Assembly: GCA_015231955.1 (NCBI GenBank) | Contig: JADGAN010000004.1 | Span: 62,001 to 126,000, forward strand | DNA length: 64,000 bases | DNA from: Oligoflexia bacterium | GTDB lineage: Bacteria; Bdellovibrionota; Bacteriovoracia; Bacteriovoracales; Bacteriovoracaceae | Direction: 5' to 3' | Part shown: positions 51,279 through 60,698 of the stretch, piece by piece | How the letters are laid out: the number at the start of each line of letters is the position of its first letter | Numbering within the stretch: position 1 is the stretch's first letter | Made by a program: the position numbers and the translations under genes | Notes under the pieces: generated by a model | The model's input: the letters and a program-made list of their open reading frames with translations, nothing else | What the model was told of the DNA's origin: nothing | Databases searched by the model: none

Positions 51279-53873
51279 ATGAAAAGAAAAAATACCCTCC
51301 CTATTTTTCTTAGCGCTCTTAAAATTTTTAACTTTCTAATACTCCTCTGCATGAGCATAAACACCTCATTCGCTAACAGTCAGTTGGTGCTCCTCGAAAA
51401 TCCCAATGCAGAAGCGGGGGCCGATCGCCTCTACTTTCCTCTGCTTTTAGCAGAAGGCAAAGGGTATATGATCAAATGCCTTAATCAAAATGATGAAGAG
51501 CAAGTGATTCGTGGTCTTGGTTATCTGCTCATGCCCACGACAATTCTTAATGTGGCATCCCCAGAGGTGATCAGCGCTTCGCCAGACAAGCAACCGTTGC
51601 TTTGTCCTAGTTCTACTCGTTATCCGATTAAGATATACCGCTTTGACTCTGGCCAAGGCGAACAATTTTATCTGCATTTTCCGCTGGCCTTTACTAGTGA
51701 GGGTGGCGCTGATGTTATCCGTTACCATGACTCCCTCTATACCGCAGGTTGTTTGGGTCTATTTGAAGGGTTAAATCTTGATCGAGCTCAAGCGATCAAT
51801 ACCGATCCAAGGCCAATTTTTGAGAACAAGATTTTTAATATCCCTTGCATTCATGGAGGGCCTATCACAAGTGGCCCAAAAACTTTTGCAGACTGGTGTT
51901 TACGAGGTAACTCTTTAACCTCCACTCAAAAGATCACTGTGGAGGCGTTGCTTTCGCTTACTCCCCAAGGGGTCGCCTCCTTGGGCAACAGGGAAAAATG
52001 TGAAGAGGGCCAGCGCTTTTTACAATCACTTTCCATTGTAAACCTGGGTGGACAAAACATTTCAGAGCTTGCTCCTCTTGCCTCTTTAAAAAATATTTCA
52101 CAACTACTCTTGTCGCACAACCCCATCTCAGATCTGGGTCCCTTAAGTGAGTTGCCCAATTTGACCTATTTGGATTTAAGCTTTTGTAAACTTACCTCCA
52201 TCACTCCTTTGGCAAATCTCTCCAAGCTTACTGATCTTAATTTAAGTCATAATCAGCTCCAAGAGACGCGAATGCTAAGCTCTTTGCAAGCGCTCACAAA
52301 TTTAAATCTGGGATTTAACCAAATAAGCGATCCGCTTCTCCACCCCTTGTCCTTTTTGAAAAGTTTAACAGTGCTAAACCTGGAGGAGAATGAGATTACC
52401 GATCCCACCCGGCTCCAAAATCTTAAAGAGCTAACTCTCCTAGATCTTTCACGCAACAAAATACGAGTAGCAAGACTCCTTGAGGGATTTGATATTAAGA
52501 CCAAGATCAAGCTTGATGGCAATCCGCTCGACATTAAAGATTTCTACTCCCTATGCCTGCTCCACCATCGCGATGCCACTCCTCTCGGAGGAGGCCTACG
52601 TGAACTTATCCTTTACTCTGGGTCCAGTGATTGCTCCTCGGCCGCCATAAAGCTAGACTCCTTGACCGAAATAAACCTCTCAAACAAAGGAGTGTCAGAC
52701 CTCACCCCCTTGCAGTTTTTTAGAAATTTACGGATCTTAAACTTATCTAAAAACAACATTGAATCGGTAAGCGCATTCGGCAAGGGCGCGACCTTAGATT
52801 CGCTGAGAAAATTAAACTTAGACCAAAATTTTATTAAATCAATGGGCCCACTCAAATATCTCCCACAACTAGAAGAGCTTAGCATCGAAGACAATCCTAT
52901 TGCACACGATAGTTTCTTAAGTTGGTGCCATTTTCGACAAAGACCGCAACTGGTTCCTCCAATGCATGTAAAGAGTGTAGAAGCACTGCTTGGTATCGCC
53001 AATACGATGAATTGTGCTAAGGCCGATCGCACCCTATCTGCTCTAAAAGAGCTACACCTAGAGCAAAAAGAGCTGACTGCACTTGGTCCCATCGGCGAGC
53101 TTACCAATATAGAGGCCCTCTATTTATCCCAAAATAGAGTCTTCGACGTATCTCCCTTAAAGCGACTCACTAATCTCAAAATCCTTTCGCTAAAAGAAAA
53201 TTATGAACTCTACAACATGAGTGAACTCTACTCACTAACATCCCTAGAAGAACTCGACCTCTCAGGCAATCCTCTACACCATTTGCAAATTCCCCTAGAC
53301 CAAGAGTTGCGGCCACCCTTTTTTCCGAAACTTAAAACGCTAAACTTAAATGGGACTAGCATTGCCCACGTGGAAGAGTTAGACCTCTACCCAGAATTAT
53401 CTACAGTTGGCCTAAAGGATATGCCTTTGCAACATAGCTCTTTCATCAGCTACTGCCTGGTCTACAAATTTGCTCCCGAAGAGTATTATATTGATACAAG
53501 CATTCCCACCATGAAAGCGCTTGATCAGCTGCTACTACGAGGGCAATCCCCCTATGCGATGGCGGCACCCGCAAGCAAAGGGCGTTGCCAAGAGATCCAA
53601 GATTGGCTGCAACAACAAAAGCAGTTAAACTTTGCAAACCAAGGCATCACCGATGCTGGTGCTTTTGCAGACCTTTACACCAACAATGTTTTAGACCTGC
53701 AAAACAACCAAATCGATTTTTATAATTTACCGCAGGTACTACTGCAAAAGGCCAAAGAGCGTAAAGAACGCAACTTGCCACCCTCACTACTCTTAAAAGG
53801 CAACCCTCTTTGTGATACAATCAATTATGCGTCCTCGGATCTGATTGCCACATTAACTGAAAGCTGTAATTAA
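51279..53873 (+). CDS. Large secreted leucine-rich-repeat protein (internalin-like)
   Basis: The protein has 864 aa with a signal peptide (FNFLILLCMSINTSFA). After an N-terminal domain (about 30-200), LRRs of 21-23 residues run to the end (LSHNPISDLGPLSELPNLTYLDLS type, the SDS22-like class of internalins). The LRR part is divided into four modules. Each begins with an aromatic-x-x-Cys (Cys207, 426, 550, 726) and has a second Cys 26-44 residues on (241, 452, 579, 770), which suggests disulphide-capped LRR blocks produced by duplication. No anchor is seen. Such proteins bind host or prey surface proteins. It is convergent with the next gene (4 bp). Confidence 0.85.
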   Translation: MKRKNTLPIFLSALKIFNFLILLCMSINTSFANSQLVLLENPNAEAGADRLYFPLLLAEGKGYMIKCLNQNDEEQVIRGLGYLLMPTTILNVASPEVISASPDKQPLLCPSSTRYPIKIYRFDSGQGEQFYLHFPLAFTSEGGADVIRYHDSLYTAGCLGLFEGLNLDRAQAINTDPRPIFENKIFNIPCIHGGPITSGPKTFADWCLRGNSLTSTQKITVEALLSLTPQGVASLGNREKCEEGQRFLQSLSIVNLGGQNISELAPLASLKNISQLLLSHNPISDLGPLSELPNLTYLDLSFCKLTSITPLANLSKLTDLNLSHNQLQETRMLSSLQALTNLNLGFNQISDPLLHPLSFLKSLTVLNLEENEITDPTRLQNLKELTLLDLSRNKIRVARLLEGFDIKTKIKLDGNPLDIKDFYSLCLLHHRDATPLGGGLRELILYSGSSDCSSAAIKLDSLTEINLSNKGVSDLTPLQFFRNLRILNLSKNNIESVSAFGKGATLDSLRKLNLDQNFIKSMGPLKYLPQLEELSIEDNPIAHDSFLSWCHFRQRPQLVPPMHVKSVEALLGIANTMNCAKADRTLSALKELHLEQKELTALGPIGELTNIEALYLSQNRVFDVSPLKRLTNLKILSLKENYELYNMSELYSLTSLEELDLSGNPLHHLQIPLDQELRPPFFPKLKTLNLNGTSIAHVEELDLYPELSTVGLKDMPLQHSSFISYCLVYKFAPEEYYIDTSIPTMKALDQLLLRGQSPYAMAAPASKGRCQEIQDWLQQQKQLNFANQGITDAGAFADLYTNNVLDLQNNQIDFYNLPQVLLQKAKERKERNLPPSLLLKGNPLCDTINYASSDLIATLTESCN

Positions 53874-53877
53874 GTCC

Positions 53878-55743
53878 TTAGTGGAGCTTTAGGGTGTTGT
53901 CTGAGGCAATGCTGATCGTGAGGTTTTCGAGGATGGGGCGTCCCTCATCGTCGTGAGCACAAGTTTGTCCACTTAAGAGAAGTTTGCGCAAGTGCTGCGG
54001 GGTAGAAGTCGAGGAGATGATTTTGATTTTTCCTCGAAGAGTAAGCCCTTGTAGTAAGACAGTACCTTCGATGCTCAAGTGGTCAAGGCCTAGAATGCTA
54101 CAATTTTGAAACGCCTCTAAAACGTTGGAAACATCTTGATAGAAGGGATCAGCAAGCGAAGCCGAGAGCGCACTCTCTGGCCGATTGTTTTTGATACGCA
54201 TCTCGCGCTTGTCAAAAGAGAAGCGGTCGGAGTGAAATTGCATAAAGTAATCAAAAGCGCTCTTGATCGGGGAGAAAAAGTTGGTGCGATAATAACTATC
54301 GACGTTGATGAAATTAACAATGGGGCCGCCAAAGTGTTCACGCCAGTAACGATCGAGATTTAAAAGCACAGAGCCCATCGCGCCCTCTAGCTGTAGAAAT
54401 TTATTTGTGCCTCCATTGTCACACTTTTGAGTTTTCCAATTTTCAATCACATCGGGGGCCACAATTTCTAAAAGCCCATCCATTCCCACTTTGGAGATGA
54501 GTTTTTTCATTTTTCCCTCTAACTCACGATAGTTAAAGAGCGCCATATTGGTATTGAACATGGCCGGGCGATCACCACTTCGCAGCCCCAGTTCCTCGAA
54601 GAGTTTGAGTTGCCCACTCTCCTCCGCTTGTGCTTTCTCAATGATCGTCACCGAGGGAAGATCATTTTCGGCATCTCTCTCTTTCACAAGCGCCAATTGT
54701 CCACCCTTTAAATCCACTCCCGTTTTTTCTGTAGTCACCATAAGAATAGGCAAGCGATTTTGCAGCATGTACCCCACCATCACAGGATCAGGTAGGCCAC
54801 TTAAATCCTCCCCATTGCTGATCACACCAACAAGATCAAAATCTTCTCCTTCACCATCACTACTGCTGTTTTTTGCCTCTGGACGTTCACCCTCTAGAAA
54901 GGCGGCGCGAATCGCCGAGATCCCAAAGATGGCATGCCCTCCCGGGGCCATGCGCGCAATTGTCAGAGCACCCGTCGCATCGAAAGTGGGGAGGTAGGAT
55001 TGATAAATTTGCTTAAATAAGCGCAGCGATTGCGACTGCGAAACGTAATCAAGATAACTTAAATTTTCATGGTTGTCGGCCACACGTGCGCGCTTCTGCC
55101 AAATCGCCTGCATCGCCTTGTCGGTTTCACCACTCACCACATTGGAAAAGACCACCTCTTTCCACTCACCACGCGCCACCTCCTCAATCGCACGCATGAT
55201 CTGCACCTCTGCCAGAGAGATGTTTTCATCATCACAATTTAAAAAGAGGTCGGTACCCTTGGGCCCAAGTTGTACTTGACTCTCACTGATATTTAATTTT
55301 TCTGCTAAATAGCGCTTGCGCTCAATGGAGGAACCGAGGCCTGCTTGCATCGGTTGCGGCCATAGTGAGGCACGCTTTGCTTGCTCCCGATAAAGAGCGG
55401 CATTCTCTAAAAGGCCGCGATAATCGGCAACCGGCAGAAATTGTAACAACTCCTCAGGTGCATTCGAGACGGGATAAGCAGTGGTAAGATTGCCATTGCT
55501 ACTGCTATTATCTGCTTCTCCTTCATAAATTTTATATTTGATGCTCTTGCCACTACTCTGCTTTTTATGGAGTAGAATCATAAAATAAGAAAAATTCAAA
55601 TCATCTAGACCTAAAAATTCTTGAAACCTCACTAAGAGTTCATGTGGCGCCAAATTAAGCGGCGAATAGCTTAAGATGTTCTGGAAAAGGGTATTCATCT
55701 CCTCCGTAAATGAGTGCAATCTTTGCGGATCTTTTTCTGACAT
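53878..55743 (-). CDS. UDPGP-family (eukaryotic-type) UDP-sugar pyrophosphorylase
   Basis: The protein has 621 aa. The core ARMAPGGHAIFG, then GVISNGEDLSGLPDP, VTTEKTGVDLKGGQLALV, VTIIEKAQA and MFNTNMALFNY follows the order of the UDPGP family (NsDNLga..., VTxKTxaDvKGG, lLEiaQ, FNTNNLW). A beta-helix-like end is suggested by ILGLDHLSIEGTVLLQGLTLRGKIKII. It should make UDP-glucose or UDP-GlcNAc from UTP and the sugar phosphate. This family is common in eukaryotes and patchy in bacteria, most of which use GalU. It is larger than usual by an N-terminal region of about 150 residues. Confidence 0.75.
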   Translation of the reverse strand: MSEKDPQRLHSFTEEMNTLFQNILSYSPLNLAPHELLVRFQEFLGLDDLNFSYFMILLHKKQSSGKSIKYKIYEGEADNSSSNGNLTTAYPVSNAPEELLQFLPVADYRGLLENAALYREQAKRASLWPQPMQAGLGSSIERKRYLAEKLNISESQVQLGPKGTDLFLNCDDENISLAEVQIMRAIEEVARGEWKEVVFSNVVSGETDKAMQAIWQKRARVADNHENLSYLDYVSQSQSLRLFKQIYQSYLPTFDATGALTIARMAPGGHAIFGISAIRAAFLEGERPEAKNSSSDGEGEDFDLVGVISNGEDLSGLPDPVMVGYMLQNRLPILMVTTEKTGVDLKGGQLALVKERDAENDLPSVTIIEKAQAEESGQLKLFEELGLRSGDRPAMFNTNMALFNYRELEGKMKKLISKVGMDGLLEIVAPDVIENWKTQKCDNGGTNKFLQLEGAMGSVLLNLDRYWREHFGGPIVNFINVDSYYRTNFFSPIKSAFDYFMQFHSDRFSFDKREMRIKNNRPESALSASLADPFYQDVSNVLEAFQNCSILGLDHLSIEGTVLLQGLTLRGKIKIISSTSTPQHLRKLLLSGQTCAHDDEGRPILENLTISIASDNTLKLH

Positions 55744-55773
55744 AACAACAACTCCACAGTGAAAATTTTTTAT

Positions 55774-56178
55774 TTATTGGTTGATTTTTTTATTGGTAAT
55801 TGGACGCTTGGAGGTTGTTTTTCCTGGTCTTTCTGCTCTTTTGGCCTTTGCTACTCTAGCCACCCTGGCCGTCTTTTTTGGGACAGCTCTACTCTTGCTG
55901 TTTTTCCCAATTGTCTTTTCAACGTAACCCAAGATGCGATTGATGGATGCCTCTACCGACTCTTTTTCTGTGAGCATCCGCTTTTTGATACAATCAAGTT
56001 CGTTGTCGACAAAAAAATCCCACTCCTCTTTCGCCATCAGCAAGGCATCGATCATCACATGGGGAACCTCTTGCAGCTTTCGCTCCTTGATGAGGTGATT
56101 GACCTGGGTCTTCAAGGTCTGCAATCGCAAGGCGATACGTTTTTTCGAGGCAGAAAGTACACGCTTGTTATTATACAT
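55774..56178 (-). CDS. Small basic protein with Lys/Arg/Ala-rich tail
   Basis: The protein has 134 aa. The first 90 residues are helical and charged. The last 45 are Lys/Arg/Ala/Thr-rich (KKTARVARVAKAKRAERPGK), like the tails of histone H1-type or other nucleic-acid-binding proteins. GGGGG precedes the ATG. It lies between nadE and the UDPGP gene. No family was recognised, and DNA or RNA binding is only suggested by composition. Confidence 0.6.
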   Translation of the reverse strand: MYNNKRVLSASKKRIALRLQTLKTQVNHLIKERKLQEVPHVMIDALLMAKEEWDFFVDNELDCIKKRMLTEKESVEASINRILGYVEKTIGKNSKSRAVPKKTARVARVAKAKRAERPGKTTSKRPITNKKINQ

Positions 56179-56220
56179 AAAAACCCCCTGTTAAACCTAA
56201 TGTAACAAACCTTCACTATC

Positions 56221-57954
56221 TTAAGCAAAGTAAAAATCACCACTTTTTGTAATCGGCACCCGATGCCCAAATCCAAAGCTTTTGCGCTTTACCTTCAAGA
56301 TGGGAGGAAATTGTTTGCGTTTAAACTCCGACAGATGATAGAGGCGGAAAACGCGACGAATCTCCTCTTGTGGATAACCCATCTTCAAAAAGTCACTCTC
56401 GGTTAAGCGATAGCTTAAAATTCCCTCAATCATCACATCAAGGCGCTCATAAGGGGGCAAAGACATCTGGTCGGTCTGATTTTCCCGTAGCTCTGCCGTA
56501 GGAGCGCGTTCAATAATCTCCCTCGGAATAAGCTCACCGTGATGGCGATTCAAATAATCTGCAAGCACGTACACCTCTGTCTTGTAAAGATCTCCTAAAA
56601 CACTCAAAGCACCTACGCTATCCCCATAAAGGGTGGAGTAACCAACCGCAAGCTCTGACTTATTGGAGGTATTGAGCACCAGCGCGCCCACTTGATTAGC
56701 AAAAGCAAAGAGCATAGTTCCGCGCAAGCGACTCTGAATATTCTCATCGGCAAGGCCTGCAAGCTGCCTCTCTTTTCCAAAAGTGTCGGCAAAAATATTG
56801 CGTGCACTTGCGTGTAAAAATTTAATCGGCAAGTGGTGTAGCTTCACCTCTAAACGACGGCAGAGCTCCTCTGCCGCTGCCGTACTAAGTACAGAGGAGA
56901 ATTTTGAAGGCATATAAATAGCATCCAACTGCTGGCCGTCTCCTCTTCGCAGTATTGCTCGTTTGGCAATTGCCAACACCAGCGCTGAATCGATTCCACC
57001 GGAAACTGCGACAGCAAAACGCTTCCCCCCTACCTTTTGTGCATACTCGGAAATCCCAAACTCCAGCGCATGCAACAGCTCCTCGCAATCTGCATCTGCA
57101 AGTGGATGTAAATTATCAGCAGCAAAGAGCACCTCCCAGGTATTCTTCTGGCCCTTGGGAATCTTCACCTCCCCACCACGCCTCACCAAAGGAAGCTCGT
57201 AGGATAAAACTTGTGGGGAGAAGCGCTCTCCTTGCATCACCACCTCTTCGTTCTCGATCACAAAACTTCTTCCATCGAACAAAATCTCATCCTCTGCGCC
57301 TACACGATTCACATACACCATCGGCACTTGCAAGGCATTGCTGATCTCCTTCGCTCGTGTAACTCGCACTGAAAGTTTATTTAAGTGATAAGGACTGGCA
57401 CTCAAATTCACCACCACATCCAGCGATTTGCGTGCCAACTCCTCGATGGGATCGATGTCATAAAAACAGCTAGGCCACATATCTTCACAAATGGTGATGC
57501 CAATTTTCCGTCCCTGCCACTCCAACACCTTGCTTTCATCCCCACTAGAAAAATATTTGCGCTCATCAAAGATGTCGTAGCTTGGAAGCAAAATCTTGCT
57601 ATAAATCCGATGCATCGGTTCCCCCAGCTCCATCGCATAGACCACATTTTCAATTCGCTCCGGCACGCACGAACTACTGGAGAAGTGATACTTAAGCCCC
57701 CCCATGAGCAGCATCGCTTGTGTCTGGCCCTGGGCCTGCTTTTGCTCTAGCGACCAGCGGTTAATCTCCTCGAGGTGTTGCTCATAGGCCTCAATAAACA
57801 CCTGCTGCAAACACACATCTTGAAGGGGATATCCGGTAAGAAAAAGTTCCGGGAAGAGGTGTAATCCCGAGCGATTTACACTCTGTCTTAAATAGTTGCG
57901 AATGGCCTTGAGGTCGGCAAGGCGTTGATGAGTTTGATGAAGATGGATGAGCAT
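56221..57954 (-). CDS. nadE: Glutamine-dependent NAD+ synthetase
   Basis: The protein has 577 aa in two domains. The nitrilase-type glutaminase (about 1-260) has the triad Glu in LFPELFLTGYP, Lys in IYSKILLPSYD and Cys in ITICEDMW. The synthetase domain begins near 290 with the P-loop SGGIDSALVLAIA, followed by LNTSNKSELAVGYSTLYGD. It converts deamido-NAD to NAD with ammonia channelled from glutamine. Complete. It is divergent from trmFO, with a set of repeated ACAGTAAACTG motifs between them. Confidence 0.93.
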   Translation of the reverse strand: MLIHLHQTHQRLADLKAIRNYLRQSVNRSGLHLFPELFLTGYPLQDVCLQQVFIEAYEQHLEEINRWSLEQKQAQGQTQAMLLMGGLKYHFSSSSCVPERIENVVYAMELGEPMHRIYSKILLPSYDIFDERKYFSSGDESKVLEWQGRKIGITICEDMWPSCFYDIDPIEELARKSLDVVVNLSASPYHLNKLSVRVTRAKEISNALQVPMVYVNRVGAEDEILFDGRSFVIENEEVVMQGERFSPQVLSYELPLVRRGGEVKIPKGQKNTWEVLFAADNLHPLADADCEELLHALEFGISEYAQKVGGKRFAVAVSGGIDSALVLAIAKRAILRRGDGQQLDAIYMPSKFSSVLSTAAAEELCRRLEVKLHHLPIKFLHASARNIFADTFGKERQLAGLADENIQSRLRGTMLFAFANQVGALVLNTSNKSELAVGYSTLYGDSVGALSVLGDLYKTEVYVLADYLNRHHGELIPREIIERAPTAELRENQTDQMSLPPYERLDVMIEGILSYRLTESDFLKMGYPQEEIRRVFRLYHLSEFKRKQFPPILKVKRKSFGFGHRVPITKSGDFYFA

Positions 57955-58015
57955 ACTACAGTTCTACCTTTTTTCTTTAAGCGTAACCAACAATAGGTTT
58001 ATATCGTAGTTCAGT

Positions 58016-58067
58016 ACAGTAAACTGTAAAGCGTAAACAGTAAACTGCTACAATAACTGTTTACTGT
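58016..58067. promoter_or_regulatory. Repeated ACAGTAAACTG motifs between nadE and trmFO
   Basis: ACAGTAAACTG occurs at 58,016-58,026 and 58,037-58,047, exactly 21 bp (two helical turns) apart. An inverted relative, AACTGTTTACTGT, lies at 58,055-58,067. The position between two divergent genes and the helical spacing fit an operator. The protein that would bind is unknown. Confidence 0.45.
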
Positions 58068-58140
58068 CTTCTCTTTTTCAGGGTAATGAAATAGCTCAAA
58101 AGCACGAAAGAAAAAAAGGCAGGAAGGAGAGTAAAATAAA

Positions 58141-59628
58141 ATGAAGACAAATTGCACAGTTTTAGTGGTTGGGGCGGGACTTGCAGGGAGCGAGTGCGCT
58201 TGGTACCTGGCCAATCGTGGAATCGATGTGGTGCTGCTGGAATCAAAAAAGCTGGCGCCCAATCCTGCACAAACGATGAGTGACTCTTTTGCAGAACTTG
58301 TCTGCAGTAACTCCCTAAAATCGCTTCGTCCGGAAACTCCCCATGGGATTTTAAAACATGAGATGCGCACACTCGGCTCTTTGGTCTTAAAAGCAGCAGA
58401 GCTACATCGTGTTCCCGCCGGAGATGCCTTGGCAGTGTATAGAGAAGGGTTTTCCCAGGAGATCACCAGTGCGTTGCGCTCTCACCCGCGGATTACCATT
58501 TTCGACAAGGTGGTAAGCAACCCACTCCATGAAGCACGCGAGCATGGGTGCGAGGTGGTGGTGGTTGCTAGTGGCCCACTCACCCTAGACCCACTCTCCG
58601 AGTGGATGGCAACCCACTTAGGTGCTGAGGATGATCTCTACTTTTACGATGCCATCGCCCCCATTATTGCCACCGATTCAATCGACCCCAAGGAGGAGCG
58701 CCTCTTTTGGCAAGGACGTTTTAAGGAGGATAGTGACTACTTGAATATTCCACTCGCACGCGACGAATATTATGCCTTTGTGGAGGAGTTAAAGAGCGCC
58801 AAAAAAGTGCCCGCAAGAAATTTTGAGGAGTACCACTTTTTTGAAGGGTGTATGCCTATCGATGCTATGGCTATGCGCGGAGACGATTGCTTGCGTTGCG
58901 CCTGCCTGAAGCCGAGTGGTCTCAGTAAATCTTTCGCTGTTGTGCAACTCCGAAAAGAAAACCTACAGGCCGATGCGCTCAATTTGGTGGGCTTTCAAAC
59001 ACGCCTCACCTTCCCGGAACAGGAGCGTGTCTTTCGCACATTGCCTGGACTTGTAAATGCCAAGTTTCTCCGCTTTGGCCAAGTTCATCGCAACACCTAT
59101 GTGAATGCCAAGAAGGTTTTAAATATCGACTTAAGCAGTAAGAAAATTCCCACCCTCTATCTTGCAGGACAAATCACCGGTGTCGAAGGTTATACTGAGA
59201 GCGCCATGTGCGGCCTTTATGTGGGTTTTCAAATTGCACGCCGCCTACTCGAAAAAGAGCAGAGCTACCCTGCACTTTGGCCGCTCACCAGTGCCACAGG
59301 TGCGCTTATCAATTACCTGATGACTTCACCACACAAGCGCCCGATGCCCTCTAATGTTAATCAAGCGCTCTTTCCGCCAGTGCCACACTTTAAGTCCCCA
59401 CGAGTGATCAAGGAGAGCAAACACTTTGATAAATCGGTGCTAAAATTGCGTCGCTCATTCGAGGCAGCACTCTCTCATTTAAAGCAAAGTTATAGCGAAG
59501 AAGATATAAAAGCTATTGCCTCTTTTGTTGAACTAGGAGAGAATGGCGCGTATTTAGATCAGAAAAAGATTAACCGTAAACTAATAGAACTGCGTGCAAA
59601 GCACGCCTTAAGCGAGTTTTTATCATGA
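58141..59628 (+). CDS. trmFO: Folate/FAD-dependent tRNA (uracil-54-C5) methyltransferase TrmFO
   Basis: The protein has 495 aa. FAD site VLVVGAGLAGSECAWYLANRG; SDSFAELVCSNSLKS and GILKHEMRTLGSL are TrmFO signatures, as are FFEGCMPIDAMAMRGDDCLR and AGQITGVEGYTESAMCGL. It makes ribothymidine at position 54 of tRNAs using methylene-THF. TrmFO is usual in Gram-positives and in deltaproteobacterial or bdellovibrio-type lineages rather than gamma-proteobacteria, which use TrmA. It overlaps the next gene by ATGA. Confidence 0.93.
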   Translation: MKTNCTVLVVGAGLAGSECAWYLANRGIDVVLLESKKLAPNPAQTMSDSFAELVCSNSLKSLRPETPHGILKHEMRTLGSLVLKAAELHRVPAGDALAVYREGFSQEITSALRSHPRITIFDKVVSNPLHEAREHGCEVVVVASGPLTLDPLSEWMATHLGAEDDLYFYDAIAPIIATDSIDPKEERLFWQGRFKEDSDYLNIPLARDEYYAFVEELKSAKKVPARNFEEYHFFEGCMPIDAMAMRGDDCLRCACLKPSGLSKSFAVVQLRKENLQADALNLVGFQTRLTFPEQERVFRTLPGLVNAKFLRFGQVHRNTYVNAKKVLNIDLSSKKIPTLYLAGQITGVEGYTESAMCGLYVGFQIARRLLEKEQSYPALWPLTSATGALINYLMTSPHKRPMPSNVNQALFPPVPHFKSPRVIKESKHFDKSVLKLRRSFEAALSHLKQSYSEEDIKAIASFVELGENGAYLDQKKINRKLIELRAKHALSEFLS

Positions 59629-60698
59629 GTTTTGTTGAAAGATCTCTCCCTTTTATTCCAAACCCTGTGAACCTAGAAAAGAGTTGCATCTTAGTCGCAG
59701 GAGCTGCCGGCTTTGTTCCCAGTCATTTAAGCGAATTCTACTTAAAGCGAGGAGCGCGTGTGATCGGGCTTGATAACTTTATCACTGGCCAACACGCAAA
59801 CGTCGAACTACTCTCTGCCTACAAAAATTTTGAGTTTCATGAAGTTGACATCATCGAGCGCCTACCAGAGACGCTTTATCGGGAAAAGGTCGATTATATT
59901 TTCAACATGGCCTCACCCGCTTCGCCCATCGATTTTTCCCGCATTCCGATTGAAATTATGCGAGTGAACTCCGAAGGCACACGCCGCCTGCTTGAACTTG
60001 CACGCGTGCAAGGGGCACGCATCCTCGAGGCATCCACCTCTGAGGTGTATGGCGATCCTGAAGTACATCCACAAGTTGAAAGCTACGTCGGTCATGTGGA
60101 GATCAATGGGCCACGCTCCTGTTATGATGAGGCCAAGCGCTTTGCAGAGGCGATGACCAGCAGTTATCGCATGAAGTATGGGGTAGACACGCGGATCATC
60201 CGCATCTTCAACACCTATGGCCCACGCATGCGTGCCAATGATGGCCGGGTGATTCCTAATTTCATCAACCAGGCCTTGCAAGGAGAAGATATCACCGTCT
60301 ACGGTGATGGTGGGCAGACGCGCTCTTTTTGCTTTGTCACCGACTTAGTGGCGGCGATTCACGAGGTGATGTTTTGTAACGACTACACCCCTTTCAATAT
60401 TGGCAACCCGGAAGAGAAGACAATTTTGGAAACGGCAAAACTCATTGTGGAGATTCTCAATAGCAAATCCAAAATTGTTTTTAAAGAGCTTCCCAAGGAT
60501 GATCCGACAAGAAGGCGCCCCTGCCTGGCAAAATTGCAAGCGGTAAGCAGCTATCGACCGCTCGTTGATTTCAGGAGCGGGATGATGGCGACGGCAGATT
60601 ACTTTTCTGCGCTTGCTCCTGCATCACTTGAAAAGAGTCCATTGCACGACTCATTCCGGCCCACAAAATGTTCACAATCGTACACAAATTCCATATAA
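59625..60698 (+). CDS. UDP-glucuronate decarboxylase (UDP-xylose synthase)-like epimerase
   Basis: The protein has 357 aa, of the extended SDR family. ASPASPIDF, EASTSEVYGDPEVHPQ, and YDEAKRFAEAM with the Tyr-x-x-x-Lys pair are the UXS pattern. RIFNTYGPRM and VYGDGGQTRSFCFVTDL follow. It makes UDP-xylose for LPS or capsule. Oddity: the NAD-binding motif reads GAAGFVPSHL, so the third glycine of GxxGxxG is proline. Its 3' end overlaps the convergent membrane-protein gene by 128 bp. Confidence 0.85.
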   Translation: MSFVERSLPFIPNPVNLEKSCILVAGAAGFVPSHLSEFYLKRGARVIGLDNFITGQHANVELLSAYKNFEFHEVDIIERLPETLYREKVDYIFNMASPASPIDFSRIPIEIMRVNSEGTRRLLELARVQGARILEASTSEVYGDPEVHPQVESYVGHVEINGPRSCYDEAKRFAEAMTSSYRMKYGVDTRIIRIFNTYGPRMRANDGRVIPNFINQALQGEDITVYGDGGQTRSFCFVTDLVAAIHEVMFCNDYTPFNIGNPEEKTILETAKLIVEILNSKSKIVFKELPKDDPTRRRPCLAKLQAVSSYRPLVDFRSGMMATADYFSALAPASLEKSPLHDSFRPTKCSQSYTNSI

